From: Planctomycetota bacterium
GTDB lineage: Bacteria; Planctomycetota; UBA1135; GCA-002686595
Direction: 5' to 3'
Length of the DNA stretch: 64,000 bases
Assembly (NCBI GenBank): GCA_002862085.1
Contig: PKCK01000081.1
Span: 18,244-82,243 of the forward strand
The position numbers were made by a program, and so were the translations under genes. The notes beneath the pieces were generated by a model. That model was not told the origin of the DNA and searched no databases. It worked only from the letters and a program-made list of their open reading frames with translations. Positions 18,864 to 27,895 of the stretch are shown here, one piece after another; position 1 is the first letter of the stretch; the number at the start of each line of letters is the position of its first letter.

Positions 18864-19149
18864 CGTTCCCACCGACGTCGTTGGGAGCACCGCCCTCGAC
18901 CTTGCCGGATTGACGCAAGATTGTGCCGGATCGAAGGCGAACCTGACGAACGCTCGATCCGGAGAAGCCGGAGGGGGGGCGCCAGGGGGATTTCAGGGCC
19001 TGACGGATCTCGAATGTGGAGGCCCTCCTGACGCCGATTTCCCTGTCGCACCCTCTGGCGACCCGGATGGGGCCGCAGCTATGCTCCTCGCCCTCCCAAC
19101 CGGGAGACAGCACCCGTCCGGCGCCCACGCGTCGGGCGCGGAACCGCGC

Positions 19150-19242
19150 GGAGAGATGGCAGAGTGGCCGAATGCGCGGCATTGCTAATGCCGTGGGCCC
19201 ACTATTCGGGTCCCGAGGGTTCGAATCCCTCTCTCTCCGCCA
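19150..19242 (+). tRNA. tRNA-Ser (anticodon GCT)
   Basis: The acceptor stem pairs 19150-19156 with 19232-19238. The anticodon arm CGGCA-TTGCTAA-TGCCG is perfect, the variable arm is long, the T loop is TTCGAAT, and CCA is encoded at 19240-19242. It decodes AGC and AGU serine codons. A TATGCT box about 64 nt upstream (19080-19085) may be its promoter. Confidence 0.95.
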
Positions 19243-19407
19243 CCCCCGCCCCCTCGGCCGAGTCCGGTCCTGGCATCGGCGTGCCGGCAGCGCATCGGAC
19301 GCGCGCTGCCCCCGCTGGCGTGGCTGGAACGCGCCCGCCGGATCCGAGCGATCTCACGCGCCCGTGGCCGCTGGTATCCGCTGCGGGTGTCGCGCACACT
19401 CGGGCCG

Positions 19408-19902
19408 ATGGATGAGAGCGCAGATCCTGTGGACCGGGGGCGACGCGTCCTCGGCGCGCTCGCGCTGATGGCCTCGGCGCTCGGAGCGTCCTCGTGCATG
19501 GGCGATCGCATCCTGCGCATCGAGTCCGACCCGCCCGGAGCCACCGTGCGGCTCGACGATCGGGTCATCGGCGTGACCCCGCTCGACGTCGAGTTCCTGC
19601 ACTACGGCCAGCGGCGGCTCGCCCTCTACCGAACAGGGTACCGCACCTACTCGGAACCCCTCGCGCTGGACGCACCTTGGTTCGCCCGCTGGCCGATGGA
19701 CATGCTCACCGAGGTGATCCTGCCCCTCGGGCTGGACGACGTCCGCACGATGCGGATCGACCTCGTCGAGGACACGGGGTCCGAGGCCGCCGTCGCGATC
19801 CAGGAGTTCCACGACCACGCCGAGCGCGCCCGCGATGGCGAATCCCTCAAGGGCGTCCCCATCGCTGGCGAGGACGAACCCCACGAGCCCCCGGAGCATT
19901 GA
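19408..19902 (+). CDS. PEGA-domain lipoprotein
   Basis: The 164-residue protein has a hydrophobic signal ending in a lipobox-like LGASSC, followed by a PEGA domain: ILRIESDPPGATVRLDD, VIGVTPLDVEF and RLALYRTGYR. PEGA domains are small surface beta-sandwiches, and no catalytic role is expected. An in-frame GTG at 19387 with TATCCG 6 nt before it is an alternative start; ATG at 19408 gives a more usual N-terminus. The stop overlaps the TTG start of murD (TTGA), so it is probably cotranscribed with peptidoglycan synthesis. Confidence 0.72.
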   Translation: MDESADPVDRGRRVLGALALMASALGASSCMGDRILRIESDPPGATVRLDDRVIGVTPLDVEFLHYGQRRLALYRTGYRTYSEPLALDAPWFARWPMDMLTEVILPLGLDDVRTMRIDLVEDTGSEAAVAIQEFHDHAERARDGESLKGVPIAGEDEPHEPPEH

Positions 19903-21368
19903 CCTCGTCCGAAGAGCTCGCGGGGAAACGGGTCGTCGTGCTGGGGCTCGGACTGTTCGGCGGCGGCGCCGGGGCGACTCGCTGGGTCCTCGCCCGCGGA
20001 GCCGACGTGACGGTCACCGACCTGCGCGGCGGGGAGGTCCTCGGAGAGCAGGCCGCGGCCCTCGCGGCGTGGGCCGAGGCGAGAGGCGCGGGGGGGAGGC
20101 TGCGCTTCGTCCTCGGTCGGCACGAGCGATCCGACGTGGAGGCCGCTGACCTGCTCGTCGTCAACCCAGGGATCCCGCCGCGGGCCGAGATGCTCGAGGT
20201 GGCGCGAGCGGCCGCGATCCCACGGACCACGGCGATCTCGCTCCTCCTGGACGCGCTTCCCTGCGCAGCAGCCGGCGTGACGGGCACCAACGGCAAGTCC
20301 TCGACGGTGACCTTCCTCGACCAGGCCCTGCGCGCCTCCGGGCGGCGCACCCACCTCGGCGGGAACATCGGCGGCTCACTCCTCGACGGGGCGGAGTCGA
20401 TGGACGCCGGCGACGACGTGGTCCTGGAGCTCTCCTCGTTCCAGCTCGAGCACATGGCGGCCGGGACACGAGCGGCCTTGCGCGTGGCGGCCATCACGAA
20501 CATCGAGCGCGATCACCTCGCCTGGCACGGCTCGGTCGACGCCTACCGCATCGCCAAGATGCGAATCCTGGATCTGCTCGAGACCGGAGGGACCGCGATC
20601 GTGCCGGCGGGTCCCCTCGCCACGGCCGCGCGCGAGCTGCGGCCCGACGTGACGATCGTCGATCACGGTCGTGGCGGCGCGCTCGAGGTCGAGGACGACG
20701 GGCGCGTCTGGCTGAACGGAGAGCAACTCGGCGATCTTCGACACCTCACCGCGCTCGGTGCTTTCCAGCGCGAGAACGCCGCCGTCGCCCTCGCGGCGGC
20801 GAGGCGACTCGGGGTGACGGCAGAGGAGGCCGCGTCGTCCGTCGCCCGCTTCCGGGGCCTGCCCCATCGCCTCGAGCCCCTGGGGGTGCGCGACATCGGG
20901 CGCGGGCGCATGGATCTCGTCGACAACGGCGTCTCGACGACTCCCGAGTCGACCGTCGCGGCCCTGGAGGCGCTCTCGGGCCGCGCTGCCGCGACGGACC
21001 AGCGATTCTTGCTCTGCGGCGGAGCACCGAAGCAGGGTCTCGGCTTCGAAGGCCTCGCGGCGGCTGCTGCGGCCTCGAAGTGGGCCCTGGTCCCTTTCGG
21101 CGAAGCCGCCGAAGCGCTGTCCCGGGCCGGGCGGGACGCAGGCGCAGAGGTGGTCCCCGTGGACCCCTGCCCCCCCCATCACGAGGCCGTGGCGGACGCT
21201 CTGCGGGGGTCTCTCGGCTCCGCGGCGGGGGCACCCCGGCCGGCCCTCGTGCTCCTCTCTCCCGCCTGCGCGAGCTTCGACGGGTACCCCAACTTCCAGG
21301 CGCGAGCCCGGGCCTTCCGCGAGGCTCTGGGGGAGAACGACGCCGAAGGCTCTCTTTCACAGGATTGA
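19899..21368 (+). CDS. murD: UDP-N-acetylmuramoylalanine--D-glutamate ligase
   Basis: MurD adds D-Glu to UDP-MurNAc-L-Ala in cytoplasmic peptidoglycan synthesis. The 489-residue protein has an N-terminal Rossmann fold (VVVLGLGLFGGGAGATRW), the ATP loop GVTGTNGKSS, the LELSSFQLEHM segment, NIERDHLAWHGS and a C-terminal domain with HRLEPLG and SPACASFDGYPNF, all in the family order. Start is a TTG overlapping the previous stop. It is separated from other mur genes here, consistent with a dispersed cell-wall cluster. GLFGGGAGATRW differs slightly from the usual N-terminal GxGxSG pattern, but the assignment is firm. Confidence 0.92.
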   Translation: MTSSEELAGKRVVVLGLGLFGGGAGATRWVLARGADVTVTDLRGGEVLGEQAAALAAWAEARGAGGRLRFVLGRHERSDVEAADLLVVNPGIPPRAEMLEVARAAAIPRTTAISLLLDALPCAAAGVTGTNGKSSTVTFLDQALRASGRRTHLGGNIGGSLLDGAESMDAGDDVVLELSSFQLEHMAAGTRAALRVAAITNIERDHLAWHGSVDAYRIAKMRILDLLETGGTAIVPAGPLATAARELRPDVTIVDHGRGGALEVEDDGRVWLNGEQLGDLRHLTALGAFQRENAAVALAAARRLGVTAEEAASSVARFRGLPHRLEPLGVRDIGRGRMDLVDNGVSTTPESTVAALEALSGRAAATDQRFLLCGGAPKQGLGFEGLAAAAAASKWALVPFGEAAEALSRAGRDAGAEVVPVDPCPPHHEAVADALRGSLGSAAGAPRPALVLLSPACASFDGYPNFQARARAFREALGENDAEGSLSQD

Positions 21369-21393
21369 CCGAGGTCCGACCTGCGCCTAAGAC
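21365..21393 (+). promoter_or_regulatory. Sigma70-type promoter of mcsA(-clpC)
   Basis: TTGACC (21365-21370), a 17-bp spacer and TAAGAC (21388-21393) make a good vegetative promoter overlapping the murD stop. Transcription would begin near 21400, giving a leader of about 25 nt before the mcsA ATG. This differs from the leaderless arrangement elsewhere in the window. Confidence 0.55.
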
Positions 21394-21424
21394 AGGGACG
21401 CGGCGACGCGCCCTTCCCTCTCCA

Positions 21425-21994
21425 ATGATCTGTCAGCACTGCAAAAAAGCTCCTGCGACCGTCCGCGTGGACGACGTGAAGGCCTTCGAGCACCACGGCG
21501 CGGAGGGGAACGAGGTCGAACAGCACCTCCTCTGCGAAGCCTGCGCCCAGTCGCTCCAGCTACCGACCCTGGGGGTGCCCCAGCACGCCAAGGACGAGGT
21601 CTGGAAGCTCCTCCAGAAATCCGCGGCCAGCGCGCGGGAGCGGAAGAGCACCAAGCCGGTCCCCACCTGCGGCGGGTGCGGAATGACGCTGGAGCAGCTC
21701 AGGCGCAAGGGCCGCATCGGCTGTGAGGAGTGCTACAGCTCCTTCTCGCAGTACCTCGAGGGCCTGCTCGAGCGCATGCACGGCTCCAGCGAACACCGCG
21801 GGCGCACCCCCGGCGTCGACCCGGCCGAGGCCCGGCGAAAACGCGAGATCGAGGAGGCCCGAGTGGCCCTCGAGGAGGCCGTGGCCGCCGAGGAGTTCGA
21901 GCGAGCGGCCGAGCTTCGAGACCGCCTTTCGGACCTCTTCGACGACGGCGGCGAGCCTCGCACGCCGGAGGATGGAGGCGCGCAGCTCGCCTGA
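21425..21994 (+). CDS. mcsA: McsA-like zinc-finger/UVR-motif protein
   Basis: McsA activates the protein-arginine kinase McsB and works with ClpC in Firmicutes. The 189-residue protein has the two zinc fingers of McsA: CQHC (3-6) with CEAC, and CGGC with CEEC. A C-terminal UVR motif follows (ALEEAVAAEEFERAAELRDRL). It lies 302 bp before clpC on the same strand, matching the mcsA-clpC pairing seen elsewhere. Neither mcsB nor ctsR is adjacent, so its partner is either distant or it acts directly on ClpC. Confidence 0.8.
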   Translation: MICQHCKKAPATVRVDDVKAFEHHGAEGNEVEQHLLCEACAQSLQLPTLGVPQHAKDEVWKLLQKSAASARERKSTKPVPTCGGCGMTLEQLRRKGRIGCEECYSSFSQYLEGLLERMHGSSEHRGRTPGVDPAEARRKREIEEARVALEEAVAAEEFERAAELRDRLSDLFDDGGEPRTPEDGGAQLA

Positions 21995-22021
21995 TCGGTC
22001 GCCCGCACCGCATATGGCCCT

Positions 22022-22041
22022 TTTGCGATTTCCTTCGCAAA
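22022..22041. promoter_or_regulatory. Candidate operator upstream of clpC
   Basis: TTTGCGA and TCGCAAA form a perfect 7-bp inverted repeat around a 6-bp centre. It is AT-richer than its surroundings and has no U-tract. The symmetry and place suit a repressor site for clpC, but a hairpin in the RNA is equally possible. Confidence 0.4.
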
Positions 22042-22154
22042 TGTCGCAGGGGCCACCGGCCCTCCCCCCGCTGAGGGACCCAGGGAGGCCTCCCGCTCAC
22101 GTCCTATTGCTCCCCGGTCAACTCATCGCCCTTGAAGGCCGATGAGTAGGATCC

Positions 22155-22174
22155 GAAGAGCAGGTGCGCTCTTC
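22155..22174 (+). promoter_or_regulatory. Hairpin in the clpC leader
   Basis: GAAGAGC (22155-22161) and GCTCTTC (22168-22174) pair over a 6-nt loop, 122 bp before the clpC ATG. There is no T-run, so it is more likely a leader structure than a terminator. Confidence 0.35.
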
Positions 22175-22296
22175 ACCGACCGTCCCGGACCCTTTTCAAC
22201 CGCACGCACTCCTTCGGGAGCGCCGCTTCGCCTCTGGCAGGCGCCCCCGACTCCCGGCCCCGCTCTTTCGCGGGACCCATACGGAACCGATTCCAC

Positions 22297-24837
22297 ATGT
22301 TCGATCGCTTCACGGATCGCGCCAAGAAGGTGATGAACCTCGCCCGCCAGGAGGCGCAGAGGTTCAACCACGAATACCTCGGGACCGAGCACATCCTGCT
22401 CGGGCTCGTTCAGGAGGGCAGTGGCGTCGCCGCCAACGTCCTCAAGAACATGGGGATCGACCTGAACAAGATCCGCATGGAGGTGGAGAAGATCGTGAAG
22501 ACCGGTCCCTCCATGGTGACCATGGGGCAGCTGCCCTTCACCCCGCGCGCGAAGAAGGTCCTCGAGCTCTCCATGGAGGAGGCCGGGAATCTCGGGCACA
22601 ACTACATCGGGACCGAGCACCTCCTGCTGGGCCTGATCAAGGAGAACGAGGGCATCGCCGCCCAGGTGCTCCTGAACCTCGGCGTCAAGCTCGAGGACGT
22701 GCGCGAGGAGGTCCTCGACTTCCTCGGCGCGGACACGAGCGACGAGGAGGACGAGGAAGTCGGCGGCGGCGAGGAAGGCTCTGCCGGTCAGGCCTCCAAC
22801 TCGAAGTCCAAGACCCCGGCCCTCGACAGCTTCGGCCGCGACCTGACCGAGCTCGCCTCCGAGGGCAAGCTCGACGTCGTCATCGGCCGCGAGCACGAGA
22901 TCGAGCGCGTGGTCCAGATCCTCTCGCGCCGCACCAAGAACAACCCCGTGCTCCTCGGCGAGCCGGGCGTCGGCAAGACGGCCATCGTCGAGGGCCTCGC
23001 CCAGCAGATCATCGACGGCACCGTTCCCGAGATCCTGCGCGGCAAGCGCATCGTCGTCCTCGACCTCGCTCTGATGGTCGCGGGTACGAAGTACCGCGGC
23101 CAGTTCGAGGAGCGCATCAAGGCGGTCATGACGGAAGTGCGTCGCGTGAAGGACGTCGTGCTGTTCATCGACGAGCTCCACACGCTGGTCGGCGCGGGGG
23201 GCGCGGAGGGTGCGATCGACGCGTCGAACGTGCTGAAGCCGGCGCTCTCCCGCGGCGAGATCCAGTGCATCGGCGCCACGACCCTCGACGAGTACCGCAA
23301 GCACATCGAGAAGGACGGCGCGCTGGAGCGTCGCTTCCAGTCGGTGAACGTCGACCCGCCGAGCCCCGAGCAAGCCGTCGCGATCCTCAAGGGCCTCCGC
23401 GACCGCTACGAGGCGCACCACCGCGTCAACTACACGGACACGGCGCTGGAGACCGCGGTCGAGCTGTCGACTCGCTACATCAACAACCGCTTCCTCCCGG
23501 ACAAGGCCATCGACGTGATGGACGAGGCCGGCGCCCGCGTCCGCATCAAGTCCATGGTGCCCCCGCCGGACCTCCGCGAGATCACCGTCGAGATCGAGAA
23601 GCTCGACCTCGAGAAGGACGAGGCCGTGGCCTCCCAGGACTTCGAGCGTGCGGCCCAGCTGCGCGACCAGGCCTACCAGCTCAAGAAGAGGAAGGAGCAG
23701 GTCCAGGACGACTGGCGCTCCGAGCAGGAGGAGAAGGAGTCCATCGGCGAGGTGGACGTCGACGTCATCCAGGAGACGGTCTCCAAGATGACCGGCATCC
23801 CGCTCACGCGTCTCGAGAAGGCGGAGGCCGAGCGCCTCCTCCAGATGGAGAACGAGCTCGGCAGCGTGGTCATCAACCAGAACGACGCGATCAAGGCGAT
23901 CGCCCGCTCGGTGCGCCGTAGCCGCTCCGGCCTGAAGGACCCGCGCCGGCCCATGGGGACGTTCCTGTTCCTCGGCCCCTCCGGCGTCGGCAAGACCTAC
24001 CTCTGCAAGCAGCTCGCGAAGTTCATGTTCGGCGACGAGGACGCCGTCATCACCATGGACATGAGCGAGTACATGGAGAAGCACAACGCCTCACGACTCG
24101 TCGGCGCGCCTCCGGGCTACGTCGGCTACGAGGAGGGCGGCCAGCTCACCGAGAAGGTGCGCCGCCGGCCCTACAGCGTCGTGCTCCTCGACGAGATCGA
24201 GAAGGCACACCCCGACGTCTTCAACATGCTCCTCCAGATCATGGAGGAGGGCCGCCTGACCGACTCCTTCGGTCGCCACGTCGACTTCAAGAACGTCATC
24301 CTGATCATGACGAGCAACCTGGGCAGCCACACCATGAAGGCGGGCGCGCAGCTCGGCTTCGGCCGCTTCGACCAGGCCTCGTCGGATCTCGGTGATCGCA
24401 AGAAGCGCATGCGCGCCGACGTCATGGTCGAGGTCGAGCGCCACTTCCGTCCCGAGTTCCTCAACCGGGTCGACGAGTGCGTCGTCTTCAACCCGCTGAC
24501 GAACGACGATCTCAAGCGCATCGTCCACCTCCAGCTGGACGAGGTCCGCGCGCGCCTGGCCGAGCACGAGATCATCGTCGAGCTCACGCACGCCGCGACG
24601 GACTTCCTGATCACCAAGGGCTTCCACGAGGACTACGGCGCGCGCCCGCTCCGTCGAGCGATCGAGCGTCACATCGAGGACCCGCTCGCCGAGGAGCTGC
24701 TCCGCGGGAAGTTCGAGGACAAGGCCAAGGTCTGGATCGACCGCAGCGAGCATCCCGAGGGCGACGAGGACGCCACGCTCGTCTTCCTCGACGAGGCCCC
24801 CATCGTCCGAGAGGCGATGAAGGCAGCCAACGACTGA
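22297..24837 (+). CDS. clpC: ATP-dependent protease ATPase subunit ClpC
   Basis: ClpC unfolds proteins and feeds them to ClpP. The 846-residue protein has the full layout: two Clp N-repeats (about 1-145), an acidic linker, AAA1 with GEPGVGKT (about 222-229), a UVR motif in the middle domain ([13 protein letters not shown], about 443), and AAA2 with GPSGVGKT (about 561-568). The LGFG ClpP-docking loop is near 685. The middle-domain UVR motif marks it as ClpC rather than ClpA or ClpB. It follows mcsA, which is likely its adaptor or activator. A strong terminator ends the unit. Confidence 0.95.
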   Translation: MFDRFTDRAKKVMNLARQEAQRFNHEYLGTEHILLGLVQEGSGVAANVLKNMGIDLNKIRMEVEKIVKTGPSMVTMGQLPFTPRAKKVLELSMEEAGNLGHNYIGTEHLLLGLIKENEGIAAQVLLNLGVKLEDVREEVLDFLGADTSDEEDEEVGGGEEGSAGQASNSKSKTPALDSFGRDLTELASEGKLDVVIGREHEIERVVQILSRRTKNNPVLLGEPGVGKTAIVEGLAQQIIDGTVPEILRGKRIVVLDLALMVAGTKYRGQFEERIKAVMTEVRRVKDVVLFIDELHTLVGAGGAEGAIDASNVLKPALSRGEIQCIGATTLDEYRKHIEKDGALERRFQSVNVDPPSPEQAVAILKGLRDRYEAHHRVNYTDTALETAVELSTRYINNRFLPDKAIDVMDEAGARVRIKSMVPPPDLREITVEIEKLDLEKDEAVASQDFERAAQLRDQAYQLKKRKEQVQDDWRSEQEEKESIGEVDVDVIQETVSKMTGIPLTRLEKAEAERLLQMENELGSVVINQNDAIKAIARSVRRSRSGLKDPRRPMGTFLFLGPSGVGKTYLCKQLAKFMFGDEDAVITMDMSEYMEKHNASRLVGAPPGYVGYEEGGQLTEKVRRRPYSVVLLDEIEKAHPDVFNMLLQIMEEGRLTDSFGRHVDFKNVILIMTSNLGSHTMKAGAQLGFGRFDQASSDLGDRKKRMRADVMVEVERHFRPEFLNRVDECVVFNPLTNDDLKRIVHLQLDEVRARLAEHEIIVELTHAATDFLITKGFHEDYGARPLRRAIERHIEDPLAEELLRGKFEDKAKVWIDRSEHPEGDEDATLVFLDEAPIVREAMKAAND

Positions 24838-24861
24838 GTCTCCGCCTGGAGGCACCGCTCG

Positions 24862-24904
24862 CGCGCCCGCGCCGCTCACCGAAGCGGCGCGGGCGCGCTG
24901 TTTT
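24862..24904 (+). terminator. Rho-independent terminator of clpC
   Basis: A perfect 15-bp GC stem (24862-24876 with 24883-24897) and 6-nt loop are followed by CTGTTTTA, 24 bp after the clpC stop. Confidence 0.9.
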
Positions 24905-25164
24905 ACGGCCGAATCCGCCACGCAGGTGGCCCTCCGAGCAGGACTCCGGAGGGCACGTCCTCGCATCAGGATGCTCCCCGGAGGCCCGCTGCTCGGGAAC
25001 TCCTGTCGCTGCTCCGGCGCTCTCGGGCGGCTCGAAGTCGAGGGAAGTTGGGATTCCTCACCCAGCATCGAGAGCGGCATGCCCTAACCTCGTGGCGCGA
25101 GAGCGTCCCTCGGCCGCCCCCTGTGGCCCGTCCTCTCGAACTTCGAACCCCTGTATCCGACTCC
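24905..25164 (+). other. Region between the clpC terminator and the RRM gene
   Basis: No gene is seen. An 8-bp hairpin (24929-24936 with 24947-24954) and a TAACCT box (25085-25090) are present. The box would give a leader of roughly 70 nt for the RRM gene. A structured leader is common for RNA-binding proteins that control themselves, but nothing here proves it. Confidence 0.35.
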
Positions 25165-25428
25165 ATGGGCAAGCGCCTCTTCGTGGGAAACCTCTCCTAC
25201 GACACCGATCAACAGACCATCCGCGACGCGTTCAGCGCCGGCGGCCGCACCGTGACCGACGTCCACGTGATGATCGACCGTGACACCGGTCGTCCGCGCG
25301 GCTTCGGCTTCGTCGAACTCTCCACCGACGAGGAGGCCCAGGCCGCCATCGAGGACCTCGACGGCACCGACCTGGACGGCCGCACCATCAACGTCAACGA
25401 GGCCAAGGAGCGCAAGCCCCGCCGTTGA
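25165..25428 (+). CDS. Single-RRM RNA-binding protein
   Basis: The 87-residue protein is one RNA recognition motif. RNP2 is LFVGNLSY (5-12), RNP1 is RGFGFVEL (44-51), and a short basic tail (AKERKPRR) follows. Such glycine-poor single-RRM proteins occur in cyanobacteria, planctomycetes and others and often respond to cold. The ATG at 25165 begins the fold exactly. It is a one-gene unit with a strong hairpin at its end. Its RNA targets are unknown. Confidence 0.9.
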   Translation: MGKRLFVGNLSYDTDQQTIRDAFSAGGRTVTDVHVMIDRDTGRPRGFGFVELSTDEEAQAAIEDLDGTDLDGRTINVNEAKERKPRR

Positions 25429-25433
25429 CCATC

Positions 25434-25477
25434 GGTCCAGGGGAGCAGCGCGCCTCGAGACGCGCTGCTCCAGGACC
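25434..25477 (+). terminator. Stem-loop after the RRM gene
   Basis: An 11-bp perfect stem (25442-25452 with 25461-25471) is extended by GGTCC/GGACC (25434-25438 with 25473-25477). No T-run follows, so termination is inferred from place and strength only. Confidence 0.55.
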
Positions 25478-25759
25478 AGCTCGCACGGACCCCGGCGACG
25501 GCGCGTCCGCGAGTTCGGGCTCGATCGAGCCCGACATCGACAGCGGTGATCGCCGCTGCGGCCTCGAGCACGAGGCCACCCCCAGCGTTCCTCGATCGTC
25601 CGGACGTGGTGGCTCCCCATGGGGTCGCTTCACGTGGACCGATGGCGCCGGCTGTGCGCCCCCACTCCGGAGCGGCTCCTGTGGAGCTCCGCTCTCTCGC
25701 GGGGGGCGACGAGTTCGTGGAGGAACTCCCGAGAGCCTCCACGGTCCATGGGTCGGCGC
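25478..25759. other. Convergent gap without a gene
   Basis: Nothing protein-like is seen in any frame. It contains an 18-bp perfect palindrome CGGGCTCGATCGAGCCCG (25516-25533) and two shorter hairpins nearer the minus-strand gene, which may end its transcript. Confidence 0.4.
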
Positions 25760-26902
25760 TCAGCTGCGGCGCCTTCCCTCGTCCCAGCCCGGCAGCGCGA
25801 CCGCCAGCGCGAGCCGCACGAGCGCGGCGGCCGGGGACAGGAGCACGTGGGCGATGTCCGCGCGCCAGGGTCCGGTGAGCAGACGCGCAGCAGCCGGTCC
25901 CGAACGGTCGTAGACCCGGCGGAGCGCGCGGTGCCACGCGGGGCGCATCGCCCTGAGCGCGAGCTCTCCGGCCTTGAAGGTCGCGAGCTGGCGCGTGAGC
26001 GAGCCCGATCGCTCCCCCACGAGTTCGCGGTGCCCGCGCGAAGCCGCCGTGGCGACGAAGCAGTCCCCCTCGCTCGGCGGGAGCGCGGCGTAGTCGGCCA
26101 GCCCCCGCCGGACGGAGAGAAGGACCCAAACCGGGAAAGCGGTCGCCGCCGTCGCGGAGAGGCCGAGGCTTCCGTCCCTCAGCGCGCGGCCGTGTTCGCG
26201 TCCGATGCGCCGCAGGACCGTTGCGCAGCAGAGGGCCAGCATCGCCGGCGACCCCGCGAAGGCCGCGTAGACGGGCCAGAGGAGCAGCATCTGGATCTCC
26301 TCTCCGCGGACCATCGCGACGAGGCCCGTGACACCGAGGGAGCCGAGGGCCGCCGCGCGGATCGGCACCACTCCTCGATCCCCGAGGTGCTCCTTCGCGA
26401 AGGGCAGGGCGAAGACCGCGAGCGAGGCGCCGAGGGCGGCGAAGCCCCACCACCGCTCCGAGGCGAAGACCACGAGCTGGAACCAGACCCCGCACGCCAC
26501 GCCGATCCCGAGCGCCGCGCGGAACCAGGGCGAGGGGCGAGTGACAGCCGGCTCCTTTCTCGCGAAGTCCCGCAGGACCGCGGAGAGCCCGATCACGATC
26601 AGCGGGAGCATCACGAGGAACGGAGGCCCGCCGAGGAGCATCTGTGCGAGCTCAGGGAACTCGTCGCGCCGGGAGAACGGCTGGAGGCCGCCGCTGATCC
26701 CGATCAGCACCGTGAGCCAGGGCGCGACCACTCCCCAGAGGAAGAACCAGCCCCGCGCGGTGCGCGGCGGCTCGTCGTGACCCTCGAAGCTCCCCCCGGG
26801 CAGAGGGTCGAAGGAGATCTCCGGATCCGAGGCGTCGGCCCGCTCCGACCCGGCCGGCCCTGCGGCGCCGCCCTGCGATCCGTGGTGGCCGGACGTCTCC
26901 AT
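25760..26902 (-). CDS. Polytopic membrane protein, DUF6688-like, with CFxATAA motif
   Basis: The 380-residue protein has a soluble acidic N-terminus, about seven hydrophobic helices, and a conserved-looking C-terminal block beginning GDCFVATAASRGHRELV. That block resembles the CFIATAA box found in several unrelated bacterial membrane and secreted proteins, and the overall form resembles DUF6688 proteins; this is from memory of the family, not a search. The function is unknown. It lies 68 bp after the FAH gene on the same strand and could be the last gene of the sugar-acid operon or independent. Confidence 0.55.
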   Translation of the reverse strand: METSGHHGSQGGAAGPAGSERADASDPEISFDPLPGGSFEGHDEPPRTARGWFFLWGVVAPWLTVLIGISGGLQPFSRRDEFPELAQMLLGGPPFLVMLPLIVIGLSAVLRDFARKEPAVTRPSPWFRAALGIGVACGVWFQLVVFASERWWGFAALGASLAVFALPFAKEHLGDRGVVPIRAAALGSLGVTGLVAMVRGEEIQMLLLWPVYAAFAGSPAMLALCCATVLRRIGREHGRALRDGSLGLSATAATAFPVWVLLSVRRGLADYAALPPSEGDCFVATAASRGHRELVGERSGSLTRQLATFKAGELALRAMRPAWHRALRRVYDRSGPAAARLLTGPWRADIAHVLLSPAAALVRLALAVALPGWDEGRRRS

Positions 26903-26970
26903 GAGCGGAGCAGATCACACCTCCGCTGGCGCGACAACGGAGAGCCTTCAGGGCGCCGGCGGAGCCAGCC

Positions 26971-27879
26971 TCAGGCGACGGGATTCGCCAGCACGCCGAG
27001 CCCCTCGACCTCGACCTCCATCCGGTCGCCGCTCCGCAGGTACACCGGCGGCTTGCGCGCGAACCCCACGCCGGGGGGCGTGCCCGTGGAGATCAGGTCT
27101 CCGGGCTCGAGGGTCACGAAGCTCGAGAGATGAGCGATGAGCTGGGGGACGTTGAAGATGAGCTGGTCGGTGCTCGAGTCCTGGAGCGTCTCGCCGTTCA
27201 TGCGGAAGGAGATCCGCAGGGCGTGGGGATCGCCGATCTCGTCCCGCGTCGCGATGAAGGGCCCGGCGGGGCAGAAGGTGTCGCAGGACTTGCCGCGCTG
27301 CCACTGGCCGTCCTTGAACTGGAAGCCCCGCGCGCTGACGTCGTTGACGTTGCAGTAACCGAGCACGTGCTCCATGGCGCGCTCCTGGGAGACGTGGGTC
27401 GCCTCGCGTCCGATCACGACGCCGAGCTCCGCCTCGTAGTCGATCTCGTCGTCCCCCGGCGGCAGGACCACGGGCACGCCCGGGCCGACGACGCAGCTGG
27501 AGAACTTGCTGAACACGAGGGGCCACTCGGGCACGTCGAGGCCGCTCTCCTCGGCGTGGTCGCGGTAGTTCAGCCCGATGCAGATGACCTTCCCCGGGCG
27601 AGGGATGGGGGCGAGCAGCTCGACCTCGACGGCCGGCACGACCGCGCCTTGGTCCGCCAGCGTCCCGACGCGCTCGGCGTCGAGCTCCGCCACGAGGCGC
27701 GCAGCCGCGTGGAAGGGCTCGGCACCGGTGTCGGCCCAGTCGAGGGGCCCTGCGGCGACCGGCAGCCCGGAGCCGCCGTCGTCGAAGTCGAGGATCAGAT
27801 CGCCCTCGGGAGCGAGTGCGCCGGTGAGCAGCGCCCCGGTGTGAACCGCGTCGTCGCGGACGAAGGTGACGAACTTCAT
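26971..27879 (-). CDS. Fumarylacetoacetate hydrolase-family protein
   Basis: The 302-residue protein has the FAH C-terminal fold: CIGLNYRDHAEESG, the metal site built around DEIDYEAELGVVIGR, YCNVNDVSARGFQ, and GDLISTGTPPGVG. In non-phosphorylative sugar-acid pathways such enzymes cleave 2,4-diketo-3-deoxy acids, for example 2,4-diketo-3-deoxy-L-fuconate to pyruvate and lactate. The gene is 16 bp after the sugar-acid dehydratase gene and fits the last step of that route. Exact substrate is inferred from context only. Confidence 0.82.
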   Translation of the reverse strand: MKFVTFVRDDAVHTGALLTGALAPEGDLILDFDDGGSGLPVAAGPLDWADTGAEPFHAAARLVAELDAERVGTLADQGAVVPAVEVELLAPIPRPGKVICIGLNYRDHAEESGLDVPEWPLVFSKFSSCVVGPGVPVVLPPGDDEIDYEAELGVVIGREATHVSQERAMEHVLGYCNVNDVSARGFQFKDGQWQRGKSCDTFCPAGPFIATRDEIGDPHALRISFRMNGETLQDSSTDQLIFNVPQLIAHLSSFVTLEPGDLISTGTPPGVGFARKPPVYLRSGDRMEVEVEGLGVLANPVA

Positions 27880-27895
27880 CGGTCGATGTCCGGTC

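Larger units (their letters stand above)
21995..22296 (+). other. mcsA-clpC intergenic region, 302 bp
   Basis: No gene is seen. The region holds an inverted repeat (22022-22041), a perfect 12-bp palindrome GGGAGGCCTCCC (22083-22094) and a 7-bp hairpin (22155-22174). No good -35/-10 pair and no CtsR or CIRCE consensus was found. It probably carries the heat-shock control of clpC or a long leader. Confidence 0.5.

Noticed and set aside
22132..22152. TTGAAG and TAGGAT as a clpC promoter
   Set aside because: The spacer is only 9 bp, so they cannot serve as a -35/-10 pair.
25516..25533. 18-bp palindrome considered as a replication or partition site
   Set aside because: It is single, lies between convergent genes, and has no dnaA boxes or par genes nearby; a terminator-type structure or chance is more likely.
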